8,042 bases of DNA, from assembly GCA_945788595.1 (NCBI GenBank), contig CALZMS010000034.1:1-8042 (forward strand), written 5' to 3'. Numbering within the stretch: the stretch's first letter is position 1; every line of letters starts with the position of its first letter. The stretch is from an uncultured Lachnospiraceae bacterium. GTDB taxonomy: Bacteria; Bacillota; Clostridia; Lachnospirales; Lachnospiraceae. Shown here piece by piece: positions 1-8,042 of the stretch. A model generated the notes under the pieces. That model was not told the origin of the DNA. It did no database searches and saw only the letters and a program-made list of their open reading frames with translations. The position numbers and the translations under genes are program-made.

Positions 1-1167
1 CAGTCGGCTGCAGTTTAAGAAGGCGGAGGTCAGACGCTCCATAACATCTGCTTCTTCCTCCGTCAGTGCATAGGGATCAGCCGGATCGATGGTGGGGAAG
101 TTGGTGTCGTTTAATTCGTATTCTTTACCATCCAGGGTGATCACGCCGCGCTCATAATCCACTTTGTCCAGAAGCAGACGGTTTTCCATGTGAAATTCCG
201 GACGGCGCATGATCAGCTGGCCTTCCAGCTTAAACTGGATGATGGAAATGGCCTTATGCATTTTGACATTTACCCGGTTTTCGGTATAGCTGTTGGCCTT
301 TTTCCCGTGAATATAAAAGCTCTCGCAGGGATCGCCCTTATATGTATCGATGGCCAGTGTGGCCAGCGGCAGCATATTGATGCCATAGCCGTCCTCCAGA
401 ATATCCAGATTGCCGTAACGGGCACAGTTTCGAATAACCGTTGCAATACATGCCGGCTGTCCTGCTGCCGCACCCATCCAGACGATATCGTGGTTGCCCC
501 ACTGGATATCCAGAGAGTGATACTGCATCAGTCGATCCATAATACTCTGGGGAGCCGGTCCTCTGTCGTAGATATCTCCCAGGATATGCAGACGATCTAC
601 AACCAGTCGTTTGATCAGGCTGCAGAGGGATTCGATAAATTTCTCCGCGCAGCCGATCTCAATGATCGTATTGATGATAGCTTCGTAATAGGCACCCTTA
701 TCCGTCACTTCAGCTTTTTCCGTGATCAGCTCCTCAATGACATAGGCAAACTCCTCCGGGAGAGCTTTTCTCACCTTAGAACGGGTGTATTTGGAGGCTA
801 CACATTTGCACACCTCGATCAGACGGTACAGCGTGATCTTGTACCAGTCGCGGATGTTTGTTTCCTCCTTTTTGATCAGGGACATTTTCTGCCGTGGATA
901 ATAGATCAGTGTGGCCAGAGACTTCTTATCCGACTGGCTTAAGGTATGCCCGAATACATCGTCGATTTTTTTCCGTACAGAACCGGAACCGTTACGGAGC
1001 ACATGAGAAAATGCCTCGTACTCACCATGAATATCCGTGATAAAATGCTCTGTTCCTTTCGGAAGATTCAAAATCGACTGCAGATTGATGATTTCTGTGG
1101 ATGCAGCCCCGATGGTAGGATAGATCTCCGCCAGCCGCTGCAGCAGTTTTACTTCCATTGCATTCAT
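1..1167 (-). CDS. fbp: Class III fructose-1,6-bisphosphatase, N-terminal 389 codons (3' end beyond window)
   Basis: This enzyme hydrolyses fructose 1,6-bisphosphate to fructose 6-phosphate plus phosphate, the committed cytosolic step of gluconeogenesis. Translating the minus strand from 1167 gives [20 protein letters not shown] and stays open to base 1. The three metallophosphatase motifs are present in order: DIHGEYEAF (Asp45, His47), GDIYDRGP (residues 197-204, Asp198 and Asp201) and GNHD (224-227). These hold the usual metal-binding and catalytic residues of the calcineurin-like fold used by class III enzymes. From memory the family is about 640-670 residues, so roughly 60% is present; the cut is the window edge, not a mutation. 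The ATG at 1167 is preceded by AAAGGGGGAA, with 8 bases between the last G and the start; Met4 is a weaker alternative. The gene begins 28 bases after the polC stop with no terminator between, so readthrough from polC is likely. No signal peptide or membrane segment is seen. Identification is firm from the motifs; operon membership is inferred. Confidence 0.95.
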   Translation of the reverse strand, partial: MNAMEVKLLQRLAEIYPTIGAASTEIINLQSILNLPKGTEHFITDIHGEYEAFSHVLRNGSGSVRKKIDDVFGHTLSQSDKKSLATLIYYPRQKMSLIKKEETNIRDWYKITLYRLIEVCKCVASKYTRSKVRKALPEEFAYVIEELITEKAEVTDKGAYYEAIINTIIEIGCAEKFIESLCSLIKRLVVDRLHILGDIYDRGPAPQSIMDRLMQYHSLDIQWGNHDIVWMGAAAGQPACIATVIRNCARYGNLDILEDGYGINMLPLATLAIDTYKGDPCESFYIHGKKANSYTENRVNVKMHKAISIIQFKLEGQLIMRRPEFHMENRLLLDKVDYERGVITLDGKEYELNDTNFPTIDPADPYALTEEEADVMERLTSAFLNCSRL

Positions 1168-1174
1168 GTAAAAT

Positions 1175-1181
1175 TCCCCCT
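1175..1181 (-). promoter_or_regulatory. Ribosome binding site of fbp
   Basis: On the minus strand the sequence AGGGGGA lies 8 bases upstream of the ATG at 1167. It is a G-rich variant of the Shine-Dalgarno consensus, and its spacing supports Met1 rather than Met4 as the start of the bisphosphatase. Confidence 0.7.
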
Positions 1182-1190
1182 TTATATCAT

Positions 1191-1202
1191 CGCCTCTAGG
1201 CG
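1191..1202 (-). other. Small inverted repeat enclosing the polC stop codon
   Basis: The minus strand reads CGCCTAGAGGCG. CGCC and GGCG can pair as a 4-bp all-GC stem with the loop TAGA, and the polC stop codon TAG lies in that loop. No run of U follows (the next bases are ATGATATAAAGG), so this is not an intrinsic terminator. It may be chance, or a small structure between polC and fbp in the mRNA. The repeat is seen directly; any role is speculative. Confidence 0.3.
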
Positions 1203-4200
1203 GTGAAATCAAACAGTGAGATCTGATTGGACTGCGGCAGATTGCCGAAGATCTTCAGATCATCCATCAGTGCGATCACAGTCTTTGACACCTTGGTACG
1301 GTTCTGGAAATCGTCCTTTGACAGGAACGGACCATCCATAGCTGCCAGTACCACAGCATCGGCCGCTTTATCTCCCAGGCCGTCTATGGTATCCAGCGCC
1401 GGCATCAGCTTGCCGTCTATGATCTGGAATCGGTGAGCCTGGGCCTTATACAGATCCACCGGCATAAACTCGTATCCCCGGGCGTACATCTCCTGTACCA
1501 CCCGCATATCCCTTAAGGTATCCTGTTCTTTCTTGGACAAGGTATCCTTACGTTTTTTGTAATCCTCCAGATAATATTCCAGTCTCTCCCGCCCCAGACA
1601 CATGATCTCATAGCTGAAGGCCGTGGCGCGGATACTGAAAAATGCCGCATAGTAGGCCAGAGGCTGAAAGATCTTGAACCAGGCAATACGCCAGGCCATC
1701 ATAACGTAGGCCGCCGCATGGGCTTTCGGGAACATATATTTGATCTTTTTGCAGGACCAGATATACCATTCCGGGACATCATGCTCCCGCATGGCCGTCT
1801 CCCATTCCGGTTTCAGGCCCTTACCCTTACGCACGCTCTCCATGATCGTAAAGGACTGGGCATTGTCCATCCCCTTGCTGATCAGATACGTCATGATATC
1901 ATCTCGGGTACAGATGGCCGTGGAAATAGTACATTTCCCCTCTTTGATCAGGGTCTGGGCATTGCCCAGCCATACGTCCGTACCATGGGCCAGTCCGGCA
2001 ATTCGGATCAGATCCGAAAGCTCTGTGGGCTGTGTATCCAGAAGCATCTGCATGGCGAAATCCGTACCAAACTCCGGAACACCAAGGCATCCCAGGGGAC
2101 AGCCGCCGATATCCTCCGGTGTGATCTTCAATGCATCCGTATTCTGAAACAGCGACATAACTTCTTTACTGTCCAGAGGGATCTCACAGGCATTAAGTCC
2201 CGTCAGATCCTCCAGCATACGGATCATTGTCGGATCATCGTGTCCAAGAATATCCAGCTTCAGCAGGTTGGAATCGATGGAATGGTAATCAAAATGGGTC
2301 GTGATAATATCCGTGGTCTGATCGTTTGCCGGATGCTGCACCGGTGTAAAGGAGTTGATATCCTCACCGTAGGGCAGTACGATGATACCGCCGGGATGCT
2401 GTCCCGTTGTCCGGTGGATACCGGTACATCCAGTAACAATACGGTCGATCTCACAGTTTCGTTTATGTATACCCTTTTCTTCGTAATAGTTTTTTACATA
2501 ACCAAAAGCGGTCTTTTCTGCCAGTGTACCTATGGTACCGGCACGGAAGGTCTGGCCTGCGCCGAAAATAACCTCGGTATATTTATGTGCCTTACTCTGG
2601 TACTCACCGGAGAAGTTCAGGTCGATATCCGGCTCCTTGTCTCCCTTAAATCCCAGGAATGTCTCAAAGGGGATGTCAAAGCCCTCTTTTTTCAGCGGTT
2701 TTCCGCATACCGGACAGTCTTTATCCGGCATATCGCAGCCGGAGCGGCCGGTGAAGCTCTTGACCAGATCCGAATCAAAATCATAATAATGGCAGGATTC
2801 ACAATAGTAGTGGGCATGCAGAGGATTTACCTCCGTAATACCGGACATGGTGGCCGCCAGGGACGAACCGACACTGCCTCGGGAACCTACGAGATATCCG
2901 TCCTCGTTGGACTTCCACACCAGTTTCTGGGCAATGATGTACATAACCGAGTAGCCGTTGGAAATAATGGAATTCAATTCCCTCTCCAGACGCTCCTCCA
3001 CGATCTTCGGCAGCTCTTCTCCGTAGATCTCATGGGCCCGGTTGTAGCAGATCTCTCTTAACATACCGTCGGAATTTTCGATGACCGGGGGAAATTTTCC
3101 CGAACGGAGCGGGCAGAGATTGTCGATCATGTTGGCAATCCTGTTGGTATTTGTCACCACCACTTCTTCCGCCTTGTCGGAGCCCAGATAGGCAAATTCC
3201 TTAAGCATCTCCTCTGTGGTGCGAAGATACAGCGGTGCCTGATCATCGGCATCATTAAAACCCTTGCCTTTCATAATGATCCGGCGATAGATCTCGTCCT
3301 GGGGATCCAGAAAATGTACATCACAGGTAGCCACCACCGGCTTGTGAAACTGTTCTCCCAGCTGAACGATCCTCCGGTTATAGTCCTTAAGATCCTCCTC
3401 TGTACTGGCAGGACTATCCTCATCCCGCAGCATAAAGGCATTGTTGCCGATGGGCTGGATCTCCAGATAATCATAAAAATCCACGATACGGGCAATATCC
3501 TGATCGGAAGCTCCTCGCACCAGCGCCCTAAACAGCTCTCCCGCCTCACAGGCAGACCCCAGCAGCAAACCCTCTCTGTACTTCATATACAGGCTCTTGG
3601 GGATCCTCGGTCTTCTGGCATAATAGTTAAGATGGGATTCCGAGATCAACCGGTACAGATTGACCCGACCTGCATCGTTCTTGGCCAGAATGATGGCATG
3701 GTATGTAGGCAGCTTTTTCACCGTGTCCGGAGATACCTTTCCTATCTCATTTAACTGATCCAGGTCAAAAATCTCCCGTTCCTTTAACATGGCCACAAAT
3801 TTTACAAAAATCTCTGCCGTACAGTTGGCATCGTCCACTGCCCGGTGATGATTATCCAGCCGAACTCCCACGGCCTTTGCCACCGTATCCAGCTTAAAAC
3901 GATTCAACCCCGGCAGAAGGAACCTGGCCATGCCTACCGTATCCGCATAGGTAAACTCCCGTTCTATACCAAGGAGCTCACAGTTTCGCACGATAAAGCT
4001 CATGTCAAAATCCGCATTATGAGCCACCAAAGAAGCACCCTCGCAAAACTGCATAAATTTTGGCAGAATAACCTCAATGGGCTCTGCGTCTGCCACCATA
4101 CCATCGTTAATGCCCGTCAGATTCTCAATTTTGAAGGGAATCGGCACCCGGGGATTGACAAATTCGGAAAAGCGGTCTGTAATCTGCCCCTTCTCCACAC

Positions 4201-5674
4201 GGACGGCACCGATCTCAATAATTTTATCCTTCACCGGGGAAAAACCGGTGGTCTCTATATCAAAAACAACGAAATCACTGTCAATGGACTGCCCATGGGA
4301 ACCGTATACGATATCCTTCAGATCATCCACCAGATACGCCTCTACTCCGTAAATGACTTTAAAATCATCATCGGCAATGGCATCGTACGTATGGCTGGCC
4401 TCCGGAAAAGCCTGCACTACACCATGGTCCGTCACCGCCACGGCAGGATGTCCCCAGGATTTGGCACGCTTAATAATGGCAGAAGCATCAGAAACGCCAT
4501 CCATATCACTCATTTTCGTGTGACAGTGCAGTTCAACCCTCTTTTTTGCCGCATGATCTTCCCGGACAGACACAAAGGAACCGATGCTCTTTATTCCCTG
4601 TACACTGGCAATACTCAGCTCATGGTCAAATTTATCAATAGTGGTTCGCCCTTTGATCTTGACAAATCCACCTTTTTTCAGACGGCCCGTGATCTCCGGC
4701 ACCTGATCATTTTCCAGAAACATCTTCACGGTGATCGTATCCGTAAAATCCGTCACATTAAACATCAGGATCGTCTTTTCGTTGCGGATCTCTCTGGATT
4801 CCATAGTCAGCACCTGACCGCGGATGGTAACCTCGCCCATCTCACCGGAAATGGTCTCAATATCGATCGTGGCCTCATCCGGATCACGTCCATAGATCAC
4901 ATCGGGATTATCCGACTTTTTGACTGCCCGGAAGCTTCTGCGTTCACCGGCCGGTCCCGGTACCCGCCTTCCTTTGCCCGGTGCCTGTTTTGCCGGTTCT
5001 TTACCGGCACTCTTTTCTTTCTTTTTCTCTGTCGGTTTTTCTTTCGTCTGTACGGCTGCCGGCTCAGCCGCAGGCTCATTCTGTCTGTGGATCTCTTTTA
5101 CATGCTGCATCAGCCGGTTGACATAGTCGTTGATCTGCTCCTCTTTTTCTTTTTCCCTCTGTTCGTCGGAAAACTGCTTAAAAGAGCTTTCCAGACAAAA
5201 ATCCAGGCCGCAGCGCTGCACAAATATCTTTTCCAGAATTTCTTCCAGATGCTCAAACTTTTCCCGAGAGATCACGGCATCCGGCAGGACCATGCACATG
5301 GTCCTTTCATCTTTAAAGGAAATTTCAGCATTTTTAAACATGCTGTATATCACTTTATTGTATCGTTCCAGTTCCAGAAGAATACTCGGACGGTACATCT
5401 CATAGAAATTCTGCACTGTATACTGACTGGACAGGTGAAAATGTTCAATGATATGCACACGCAGTTTAATATTCTGAAACAGCTGCCGTTCAATCAGAGT
5501 CTCCAGCTGATAGATATCCTCCTTGGCTATCCACTGAGAGCTGTCCAGATAGACACAAAGAAGAGTATGATCCGGATTGATGGCCACTTTGGTCACCGTG
5601 GAAATATCCATCAGGTCCGACAGTCCCGCCGGAAGCTTCAGATTCGGAAATACCTCCGATACCTTTTTTTCCAT
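1196..5674 (-). CDS. polC: DNA polymerase III alpha subunit, PolC type (1492 aa)
   Basis: This is the replicative DNA polymerase of low-GC Gram-positive bacteria, with 3'-5' proofreading in the same chain. Domains run in the PolC order. An N-terminal domain (about 1-170) is followed by a charged Lys/Pro/Ala/Glu linker (about 171-250) and an OB fold (about 270-365). The PHP domain starts with HCHTKMSD (383-390) and TDHG (415-418) and resumes near 655, with CDVH at 784-787. It is split by a DEDDh exonuclease: DIETTG (Asp472, Glu474), HNADFD (552-557) and HRAVDD (610-615). The polymerase core contains [11 protein letters not shown] (930-940), a zinc module (Cys958, 961, 987, 990), the catalytic pair in PDIDLNF (Asp1016, Asp1018) and a likely third carboxylate, Asp1141, in [10 protein letters not shown] helix-hairpin-helix lies near 1424-1445, and QISLF (1484-1488) at the C-terminus fits a sliding-clamp motif. 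B. subtilis PolC is about 1437 residues, so this copy is full length with a slightly long linker. No frameshift or lost catalytic residue is seen. It starts 5 bases after the ispG stop. Confidence 0.98.
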   Translation of the reverse strand: MEKKVSEVFPNLKLPAGLSDLMDISTVTKVAINPDHTLLCVYLDSSQWIAKEDIYQLETLIERQLFQNIKLRVHIIEHFHLSSQYTVQNFYEMYRPSILLELERYNKVIYSMFKNAEISFKDERTMCMVLPDAVISREKFEHLEEILEKIFVQRCGLDFCLESSFKQFSDEQREKEKEEQINDYVNRLMQHVKEIHRQNEPAAEPAAVQTKEKPTEKKKEKSAGKEPAKQAPGKGRRVPGPAGERRSFRAVKKSDNPDVIYGRDPDEATIDIETISGEMGEVTIRGQVLTMESREIRNEKTILMFNVTDFTDTITVKMFLENDQVPEITGRLKKGGFVKIKGRTTIDKFDHELSIASVQGIKSIGSFVSVREDHAAKKRVELHCHTKMSDMDGVSDASAIIKRAKSWGHPAVAVTDHGVVQAFPEASHTYDAIADDDFKVIYGVEAYLVDDLKDIVYGSHGQSIDSDFVVFDIETTGFSPVKDKIIEIGAVRVEKGQITDRFSEFVNPRVPIPFKIENLTGINDGMVADAEPIEVILPKFMQFCEGASLVAHNADFDMSFIVRNCELLGIEREFTYADTVGMARFLLPGLNRFKLDTVAKAVGVRLDNHHRAVDDANCTAEIFVKFVAMLKEREIFDLDQLNEIGKVSPDTVKKLPTYHAIILAKNDAGRVNLYRLISESHLNYYARRPRIPKSLYMKYREGLLLGSACEAGELFRALVRGASDQDIARIVDFYDYLEIQPIGNNAFMLRDEDSPASTEEDLKDYNRRIVQLGEQFHKPVVATCDVHFLDPQDEIYRRIIMKGKGFNDADDQAPLYLRTTEEMLKEFAYLGSDKAEEVVVTNTNRIANMIDNLCPLRSGKFPPVIENSDGMLREICYNRAHEIYGEELPKIVEERLERELNSIISNGYSVMYIIAQKLVWKSNEDGYLVGSRGSVGSSLAATMSGITEVNPLHAHYYCESCHYYDFDSDLVKSFTGRSGCDMPDKDCPVCGKPLKKEGFDIPFETFLGFKGDKEPDIDLNFSGEYQSKAHKYTEVIFGAGQTFRAGTIGTLAEKTAFGYVKNYYEEKGIHKRNCEIDRIVTGCTGIHRTTGQHPGGIIVLPYGEDINSFTPVQHPANDQTTDIITTHFDYHSIDSNLLKLDILGHDDPTMIRMLEDLTGLNACEIPLDSKEVMSLFQNTDALKITPEDIGGCPLGCLGVPEFGTDFAMQMLLDTQPTELSDLIRIAGLAHGTDVWLGNAQTLIKEGKCTISTAICTRDDIMTYLISKGMDNAQSFTIMESVRKGKGLKPEWETAMREHDVPEWYIWSCKKIKYMFPKAHAAAYVMMAWRIAWFKIFQPLAYYAAFFSIRATAFSYEIMCLGRERLEYYLEDYKKRKDTLSKKEQDTLRDMRVVQEMYARGYEFMPVDLYKAQAHRFQIIDGKLMPALDTIDGLGDKAADAVVLAAMDGPFLSKDDFQNRTKVSKTVIALMDDLKIFGNLPQSNQISLFDFTA

Positions 5675-5692
5675 ATTATCTACTCATTCCAA
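5675..5692 (-). promoter_or_regulatory. Weak translation-initiation region of polC, overlapping the ispG 3' end
   Basis: The minus strand before the polC ATG reads TTGGAATGAGTAGATAAT. The only GG lies about 14 bases upstream and a GAG about 8 bases upstream, so there is no good Shine-Dalgarno match. The ispG stop TAG (5682-5680) lies within it, 5 bases from the polC start. The start itself is supported because the protein begins with a typical clostridial PolC N-terminus ([14 protein letters not shown]). Initiation is probably helped by ribosomes finishing ispG (translational coupling), which is an inference. Confidence 0.5.
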
Positions 5693-6738
5693 TGCTTTAA
5701 TTCCTGATACAGACAGTCAAGAAGCTCTTCCTCCGGCATTTTGCGGATGATCTCCCCGTGTTTGATCAGGATACCGACGCCTTTGCCGCCGGCAATACCG
5801 ATGTCTGCCTCTTTTGCCTCTCCGGGGCCGTTTACCACACAGCCCATGACAGCCACCTTGATGTTCAGATGTTCAAATTCCTGCACCATGGTTTCCACTT
5901 TATTGGCCAGACCGATCAGATCGATCTGGGTACGTCCACAGGTGGGGCAGGAAACCACTTCGATACCCGAGGTACGAAGATTCAGTGTTTTTAAGATCCT
6001 CTTGGCGGATTTGATCTCTTCCAGCGGATCACCGGTCAGAGACACGCGGATCGTATCGCCGATACCCTGGGACAGGATAATGCCCAGGCCAACCGCGGAT
6101 TTGATATTGCCGGAATACAGAGTACCTGCCTCGGTGATACCCACATGCAACGGGTAATTTGTCAGTTTAACGATTTTTTCGTGGGCCTCGGCACACATCA
6201 TAACATCAGAGGATTTGATACTGATGACCAGATTATCATAGCCCAGGTCTTCGATGATACGTACTTTATCCAGGGCGCTCTCCACCAGACCGTCTGCTGT
6301 AACACCGTGATATTTCTCCACCAGCTCCTTTTCCAGAGAGCCGCTGTTTACGCCTACACGAATGGGGATATTTCTCTCTTTCGCGCAGTTTACCACGGCT
6401 GCGATCCTCTCCTGACTGCCGATATTGCCGGGATTGATGCGGATCTTGTCCGCGCCGTTTTCCATGGCAGCAATGGCCAGGGTATAATCAAAATGGATAT
6501 CCGCCACCAGCGGAATATGGATCTGTTTTTTGATCTCTTTTAATGCCTGTGCCGCCTCCAACGTAGGAACAGCACAGCGGATGATCTCACATCCGGCATT
6601 TTCCAGGGCGAGGATCTGTGCCACGGTGGCCTTCACATCCTCCGTTTTTGTGTTAGTCATGGACTGAATACGGACAGGATTGCCTCCGCCGATCTTCACA
6701 TCACCGATCTGAATTACTTTTGTATGATCACGATACAT
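5680..6738 (-). CDS. ispG: 4-hydroxy-3-methylbut-2-en-1-yl diphosphate synthase (IspG/GcpE, 352 aa)
   Basis: IspG reductively opens 2-C-methyl-D-erythritol 2,4-cyclodiphosphate to 4-hydroxy-3-methylbut-2-enyl diphosphate, the penultimate step of the MEP isoprenoid pathway. It uses a [4Fe-4S] cluster and electrons from flavodoxin or ferredoxin in the cytosol. The N-terminal part is a TIM-barrel domain with the family signature GGGNPVRIQSMTNT (17-30), then LVADIHFDY (77-85) and KIRINPGNIG (98-107). The C-terminal domain carries the cluster ligands: SCPTCG (Cys264, Cys267), MGCVVNGPGEAKEADIG (Cys300) and Glu307, the expected fourth ligand. At 352 residues this is the compact bacterial form without the plant/chlamydial insert. 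The ATG at 6738 follows AAGAGGAAC with suitable spacing. The gene sits 27 bases after telA and 5 bases before polC; ispG followed by polC is a common clostridial order. All key residues are intact. Confidence 0.98.
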   Translation of the reverse strand: MYRDHTKVIQIGDVKIGGGNPVRIQSMTNTKTEDVKATVAQILALENAGCEIIRCAVPTLEAAQALKEIKKQIHIPLVADIHFDYTLAIAAMENGADKIRINPGNIGSQERIAAVVNCAKERNIPIRVGVNSGSLEKELVEKYHGVTADGLVESALDKVRIIEDLGYDNLVISIKSSDVMMCAEAHEKIVKLTNYPLHVGITEAGTLYSGNIKSAVGLGIILSQGIGDTIRVSLTGDPLEEIKSAKRILKTLNLRTSGIEVVSCPTCGRTQIDLIGLANKVETMVQEFEHLNIKVAVMGCVVNGPGEAKEADIGIAGGKGVGILIKHGEIIRKMPEEELLDCLYQELKHWNE

Positions 6739-6745
6739 GATACAG

Positions 6746-6752
6746 TTCCTCT
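6746..6752 (-). promoter_or_regulatory. Ribosome binding site of ispG
   Basis: The minus strand has AGAGGAA seven bases before the ATG at 6738, inside the 27-base gap after telA. That gap is too short for an obvious separate promoter, and no terminator-like hairpin is seen in it, which favours a shared transcript with telA. Confidence 0.7.
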
Positions 6753-6765
6753 TTTCTGTGTTCTG

Positions 6766-7917
6766 TTATTTTCTAATTTCCAGCAGCTTGTCCTTCAGCT
6801 GATTTTCCATGCTGCGCAGCTCGTTTTCCGCAGCCATACGTTTCGCGCGCCCCTCTGTCTGTATCTTCATCACCTCATCCAGGGTGGAGATCAGGCTTTC
6901 GTTGGTCTCTTTTAAAGTCTCCATATCCACAATGCCCCGCTCGGACTCTTTTGCCGTCTCGATGGTGGCAGTCTTTAATTTCTCTGCGTTTTTCTTTAAC
7001 AGTTCGTTGGTGATATCACTGACAGCCCGCTGAGCCTTTGCTGCCTCTGTGGAATGTTCCACACCGAGGGCGATGACCATCTGACTTTTCCACAACGGGA
7101 TAGTATTTACGATAGTAGACTGAATTTTTTCTGCCATCATGGTATCGGAGCTCTGTACCATACGGATCTGCGGTGCTGTCTGCATGGAGATCATGCGGGT
7201 CAGTTCCAGATCGTGCAGCTTCTTTTCGAAACGGTCACACTGGCTCTGCAGATCCTTCACGGCCTGGGCATCCTCCGGCTGGCCGCTGGCCTGGGCTTTG
7301 GCAAGCATTTCCGGCAGCTCCTTCTTTTGTACCTCTGCCAGTTTCTTTCTTCCTGCCAGAATGTACATAGTCAGCTCTTTATAGTAGGCCAGATTGATCT
7401 CATACATCTTATCCAACATATCGATATCCTTCATCAGGACCACCTGATGACTTTCCAGAGCGTCCACGATCTTATCCACATTAGCCTCGGCTTTATCATA
7501 TTTTGCCTTGAGATTGGTGAGCTTATTACCCTGTTTTTTGAAAAAACCGAAAAATCCCTTTTCCTCTTCTTCCACATCAAAGCTCTTCAGCTCACCTACC
7601 AGACCGCCGATCAGACCACCCACTTCTCCCAGATCCTTTGTACGCACACGATCCAGAGCCTTCTCCGAAAAATCCGCCATCTTCTGCTGTGTTCCGGCAC
7701 CGTACTGCAGGATACCCGCAGAGTTCCCAAGATCGATCTTTTTAGAAAATTCCTCTACCTGCTGTTTTTCCTCATCAGAAAGAATACTGTCATCCACAGG
7801 TTCTGCCGGTTTTACCTCTTCCGGTTTCTTCTCTGCCGGAAGCTCCGGCTCCGGCTGTACACCAAAACTCAGTGTCGGCGTTACCGTACCTGTCATAACA
7901 TCAAACTCATCCTGCAT
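6766..7917 (-). CDS. telA: TelA family (toxic anion resistance) protein, 383 aa
   Basis: This is a cytosolic protein of the TelA/KlaA family (Pfam toxic anion resistance family), named for plasmid tellurite resistance; chromosomal members in Firmicutes are often tied to envelope-stress or nisin/tellurite tolerance, and the biochemical role is unknown. The first 45 residues are acidic and Pro/Glu-rich and look disordered. The family core follows: DLGNSAGILQYGAGTQQKMADFS (62-84), a Gly/Leu stretch (99-113), GFFGFFKK (121-128), and long charged helices containing LDKMYEINLAYYKELTMYILAG (168-189). Near the end are the hallmark MVQSSDTMMAEKIQSTIVNTIPLWKSQMVIAL (253-284) and a helical, probably coiled-coil tail rich in Glu, Lys and Met. 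No signal peptide or membrane helix is seen. The start at 7917 is set by GGGAGGT six bases upstream. In many Firmicutes telA follows an xpaC-like gene; the upstream neighbour here lies outside the window. Family assignment is firm; a tellurite phenotype is not implied. Confidence 0.95.
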   Translation of the reverse strand: MQDEFDVMTGTVTPTLSFGVQPEPELPAEKKPEEVKPAEPVDDSILSDEEKQQVEEFSKKIDLGNSAGILQYGAGTQQKMADFSEKALDRVRTKDLGEVGGLIGGLVGELKSFDVEEEEKGFFGFFKKQGNKLTNLKAKYDKAEANVDKIVDALESHQVVLMKDIDMLDKMYEINLAYYKELTMYILAGRKKLAEVQKKELPEMLAKAQASGQPEDAQAVKDLQSQCDRFEKKLHDLELTRMISMQTAPQIRMVQSSDTMMAEKIQSTIVNTIPLWKSQMVIALGVEHSTEAAKAQRAVSDITNELLKKNAEKLKTATIETAKESERGIVDMETLKETNESLISTLDEVMKIQTEGRAKRMAAENELRSMENQLKDKLLEIRK

Positions 7918-7922
7918 AATTT

Positions 7923-7929
7923 ACCTCCC
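7923..7929 (-). promoter_or_regulatory. Strong ribosome binding site of telA
   Basis: The minus strand carries GGGAGGT with 5 bases (AAATT) between it and the ATG at 7917. It is the closest match to the Shine-Dalgarno consensus in the window and fixes the telA start. Confidence 0.85.
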
Positions 7930-7953
7930 AAATATATGGTTCTCTTCGTTTTT

Positions 7954-7982
7954 CCTGTACAAAAATCGGCTGAACCGACAGG
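7954..7982 (-). terminator. Possible weak hairpin with short U-run upstream of telA
   Basis: On the minus strand TCGG-TTCAG-CCGA (7978-7966) can form a 4-bp stem and is followed directly by TTTTT (7965-7961). An outer pair, CCTGT (7982-7978) with ACAGG (7958-7954), could enclose it, competing for one base. The stem is short, so it would be a weak terminator for an upstream gene or an mRNA leader structure, and may be chance. The rest of 7918-8042 holds only the telA ribosome binding site and no supportable complete gene. Confidence 0.25.
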
Positions 7983-8042
7983 ATATTCCCGCAGCCAGAT
8001 CACTTCCTTACTGCCTGATCTGCAGATGATCCGGCCGGTTTC

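Noticed and set aside
190..942. 250-codon plus-strand open frame at the left end
   Set aside because: It is the antisense shadow of the bisphosphatase gene, whose three metallophosphatase motifs are read on the minus strand.
1182..1190. Two-codon mini-ORF (ATG ATA TAA) on the minus strand before fbp
   Set aside because: Its nearest purine-rich stretch is only 2 bases upstream, too close for initiation, and such a short pattern is expected by chance.
1718..3061. 447-codon plus-strand open frame opposite the polymerase core of polC
   Set aside because: Same antisense register as polC; the polC protein here has unmistakable catalytic motifs and the antisense product resembles nothing.
4925..5074. 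Low-complexity Lys/Pro/Ala/Glu-coding stretch inside polC as a possible repeat or insertion
   Set aside because: It sits at the usual variable linker between the PolC N-terminal domain and OB fold, stays in frame and shows no repeated unit or target-site duplication.
3845..5707. 620-codon plus-strand open frame opposite the N-terminal half of polC
   Set aside because: It is in exact antisense codon register with polC, so it stays open only because polC avoids TTA, CTA and TCA. Its product has no recognisable domain and has artefactual runs of Phe and Leu opposite the Lys/Glu-rich linker.
7931..7962. Promoter-like pair TTGTAC and TATATT on the minus strand upstream of telA
   Set aside because: The spacer would be 20 bases, too long for a sigma-A promoter, and transcription would start inside the telA ribosome binding site.
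8020..8039. Perfect short palindromes ATCTGCAGAT and CCGGCCGG near the right edge
   Set aside because: They are only 10 and 8 bp long, do not extend outward, and lie at the window edge in possibly coding sequence, so no operator can be claimed.

Overview
The window looks like an ordinary chromosomal segment of a low-to-mid GC Firmicute, most likely a clostridial (Lachnospiraceae-like) gut anaerobe. The support is a Gram-positive PolC-type replicative polymerase, a class III fructose-1,6-bisphosphatase (a Firmicutes-centred family), the non-mevalonate enzyme IspG next to polC, and strong AGGAGG-type ribosome binding sites. The genus is an inference from gene content and protein style, not a database match.

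All four recognisable genes lie on the minus strand, so they read from right to left: telA (7917-6766), ispG (6738-5680), polC (5674-1196) and fbp (1167 to beyond the left edge). The gaps between them are 27, 5 and 28 bases. None holds a convincing promoter or a hairpin plus U-run terminator, so the four are probably cotranscribed. The right-hand 125 bases (7918-8042) hold the telA ribosome binding site, a small weak hairpin with a short U-run, and perhaps the last codons of an unseen upstream gene. The left edge cuts fbp after 389 codons.

The genes do not form one pathway. IspG performs the penultimate step of MEP isoprenoid synthesis. PolC is the leading replicative DNA polymerase with built-in proofreading. 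The bisphosphatase serves gluconeogenesis. TelA belongs to a family linked to tellurite and toxic-anion or envelope-stress resistance. The ispG-polC pairing is a familiar arrangement in clostridia. TelA directly upstream, instead of the dxr-rseP pair often found there, and the bisphosphatase directly downstream are the mildly unusual parts of the layout.

I looked for RNA genes, CRISPR arrays, mobile elements, repeats and unusual coding regions and found none I can support. The long plus-strand open frames opposite polC, ispG and fbp are explained by codon use in the real genes: they sit in exact codon-to-codon register with them. I see no novel system here; the findings below are modest.
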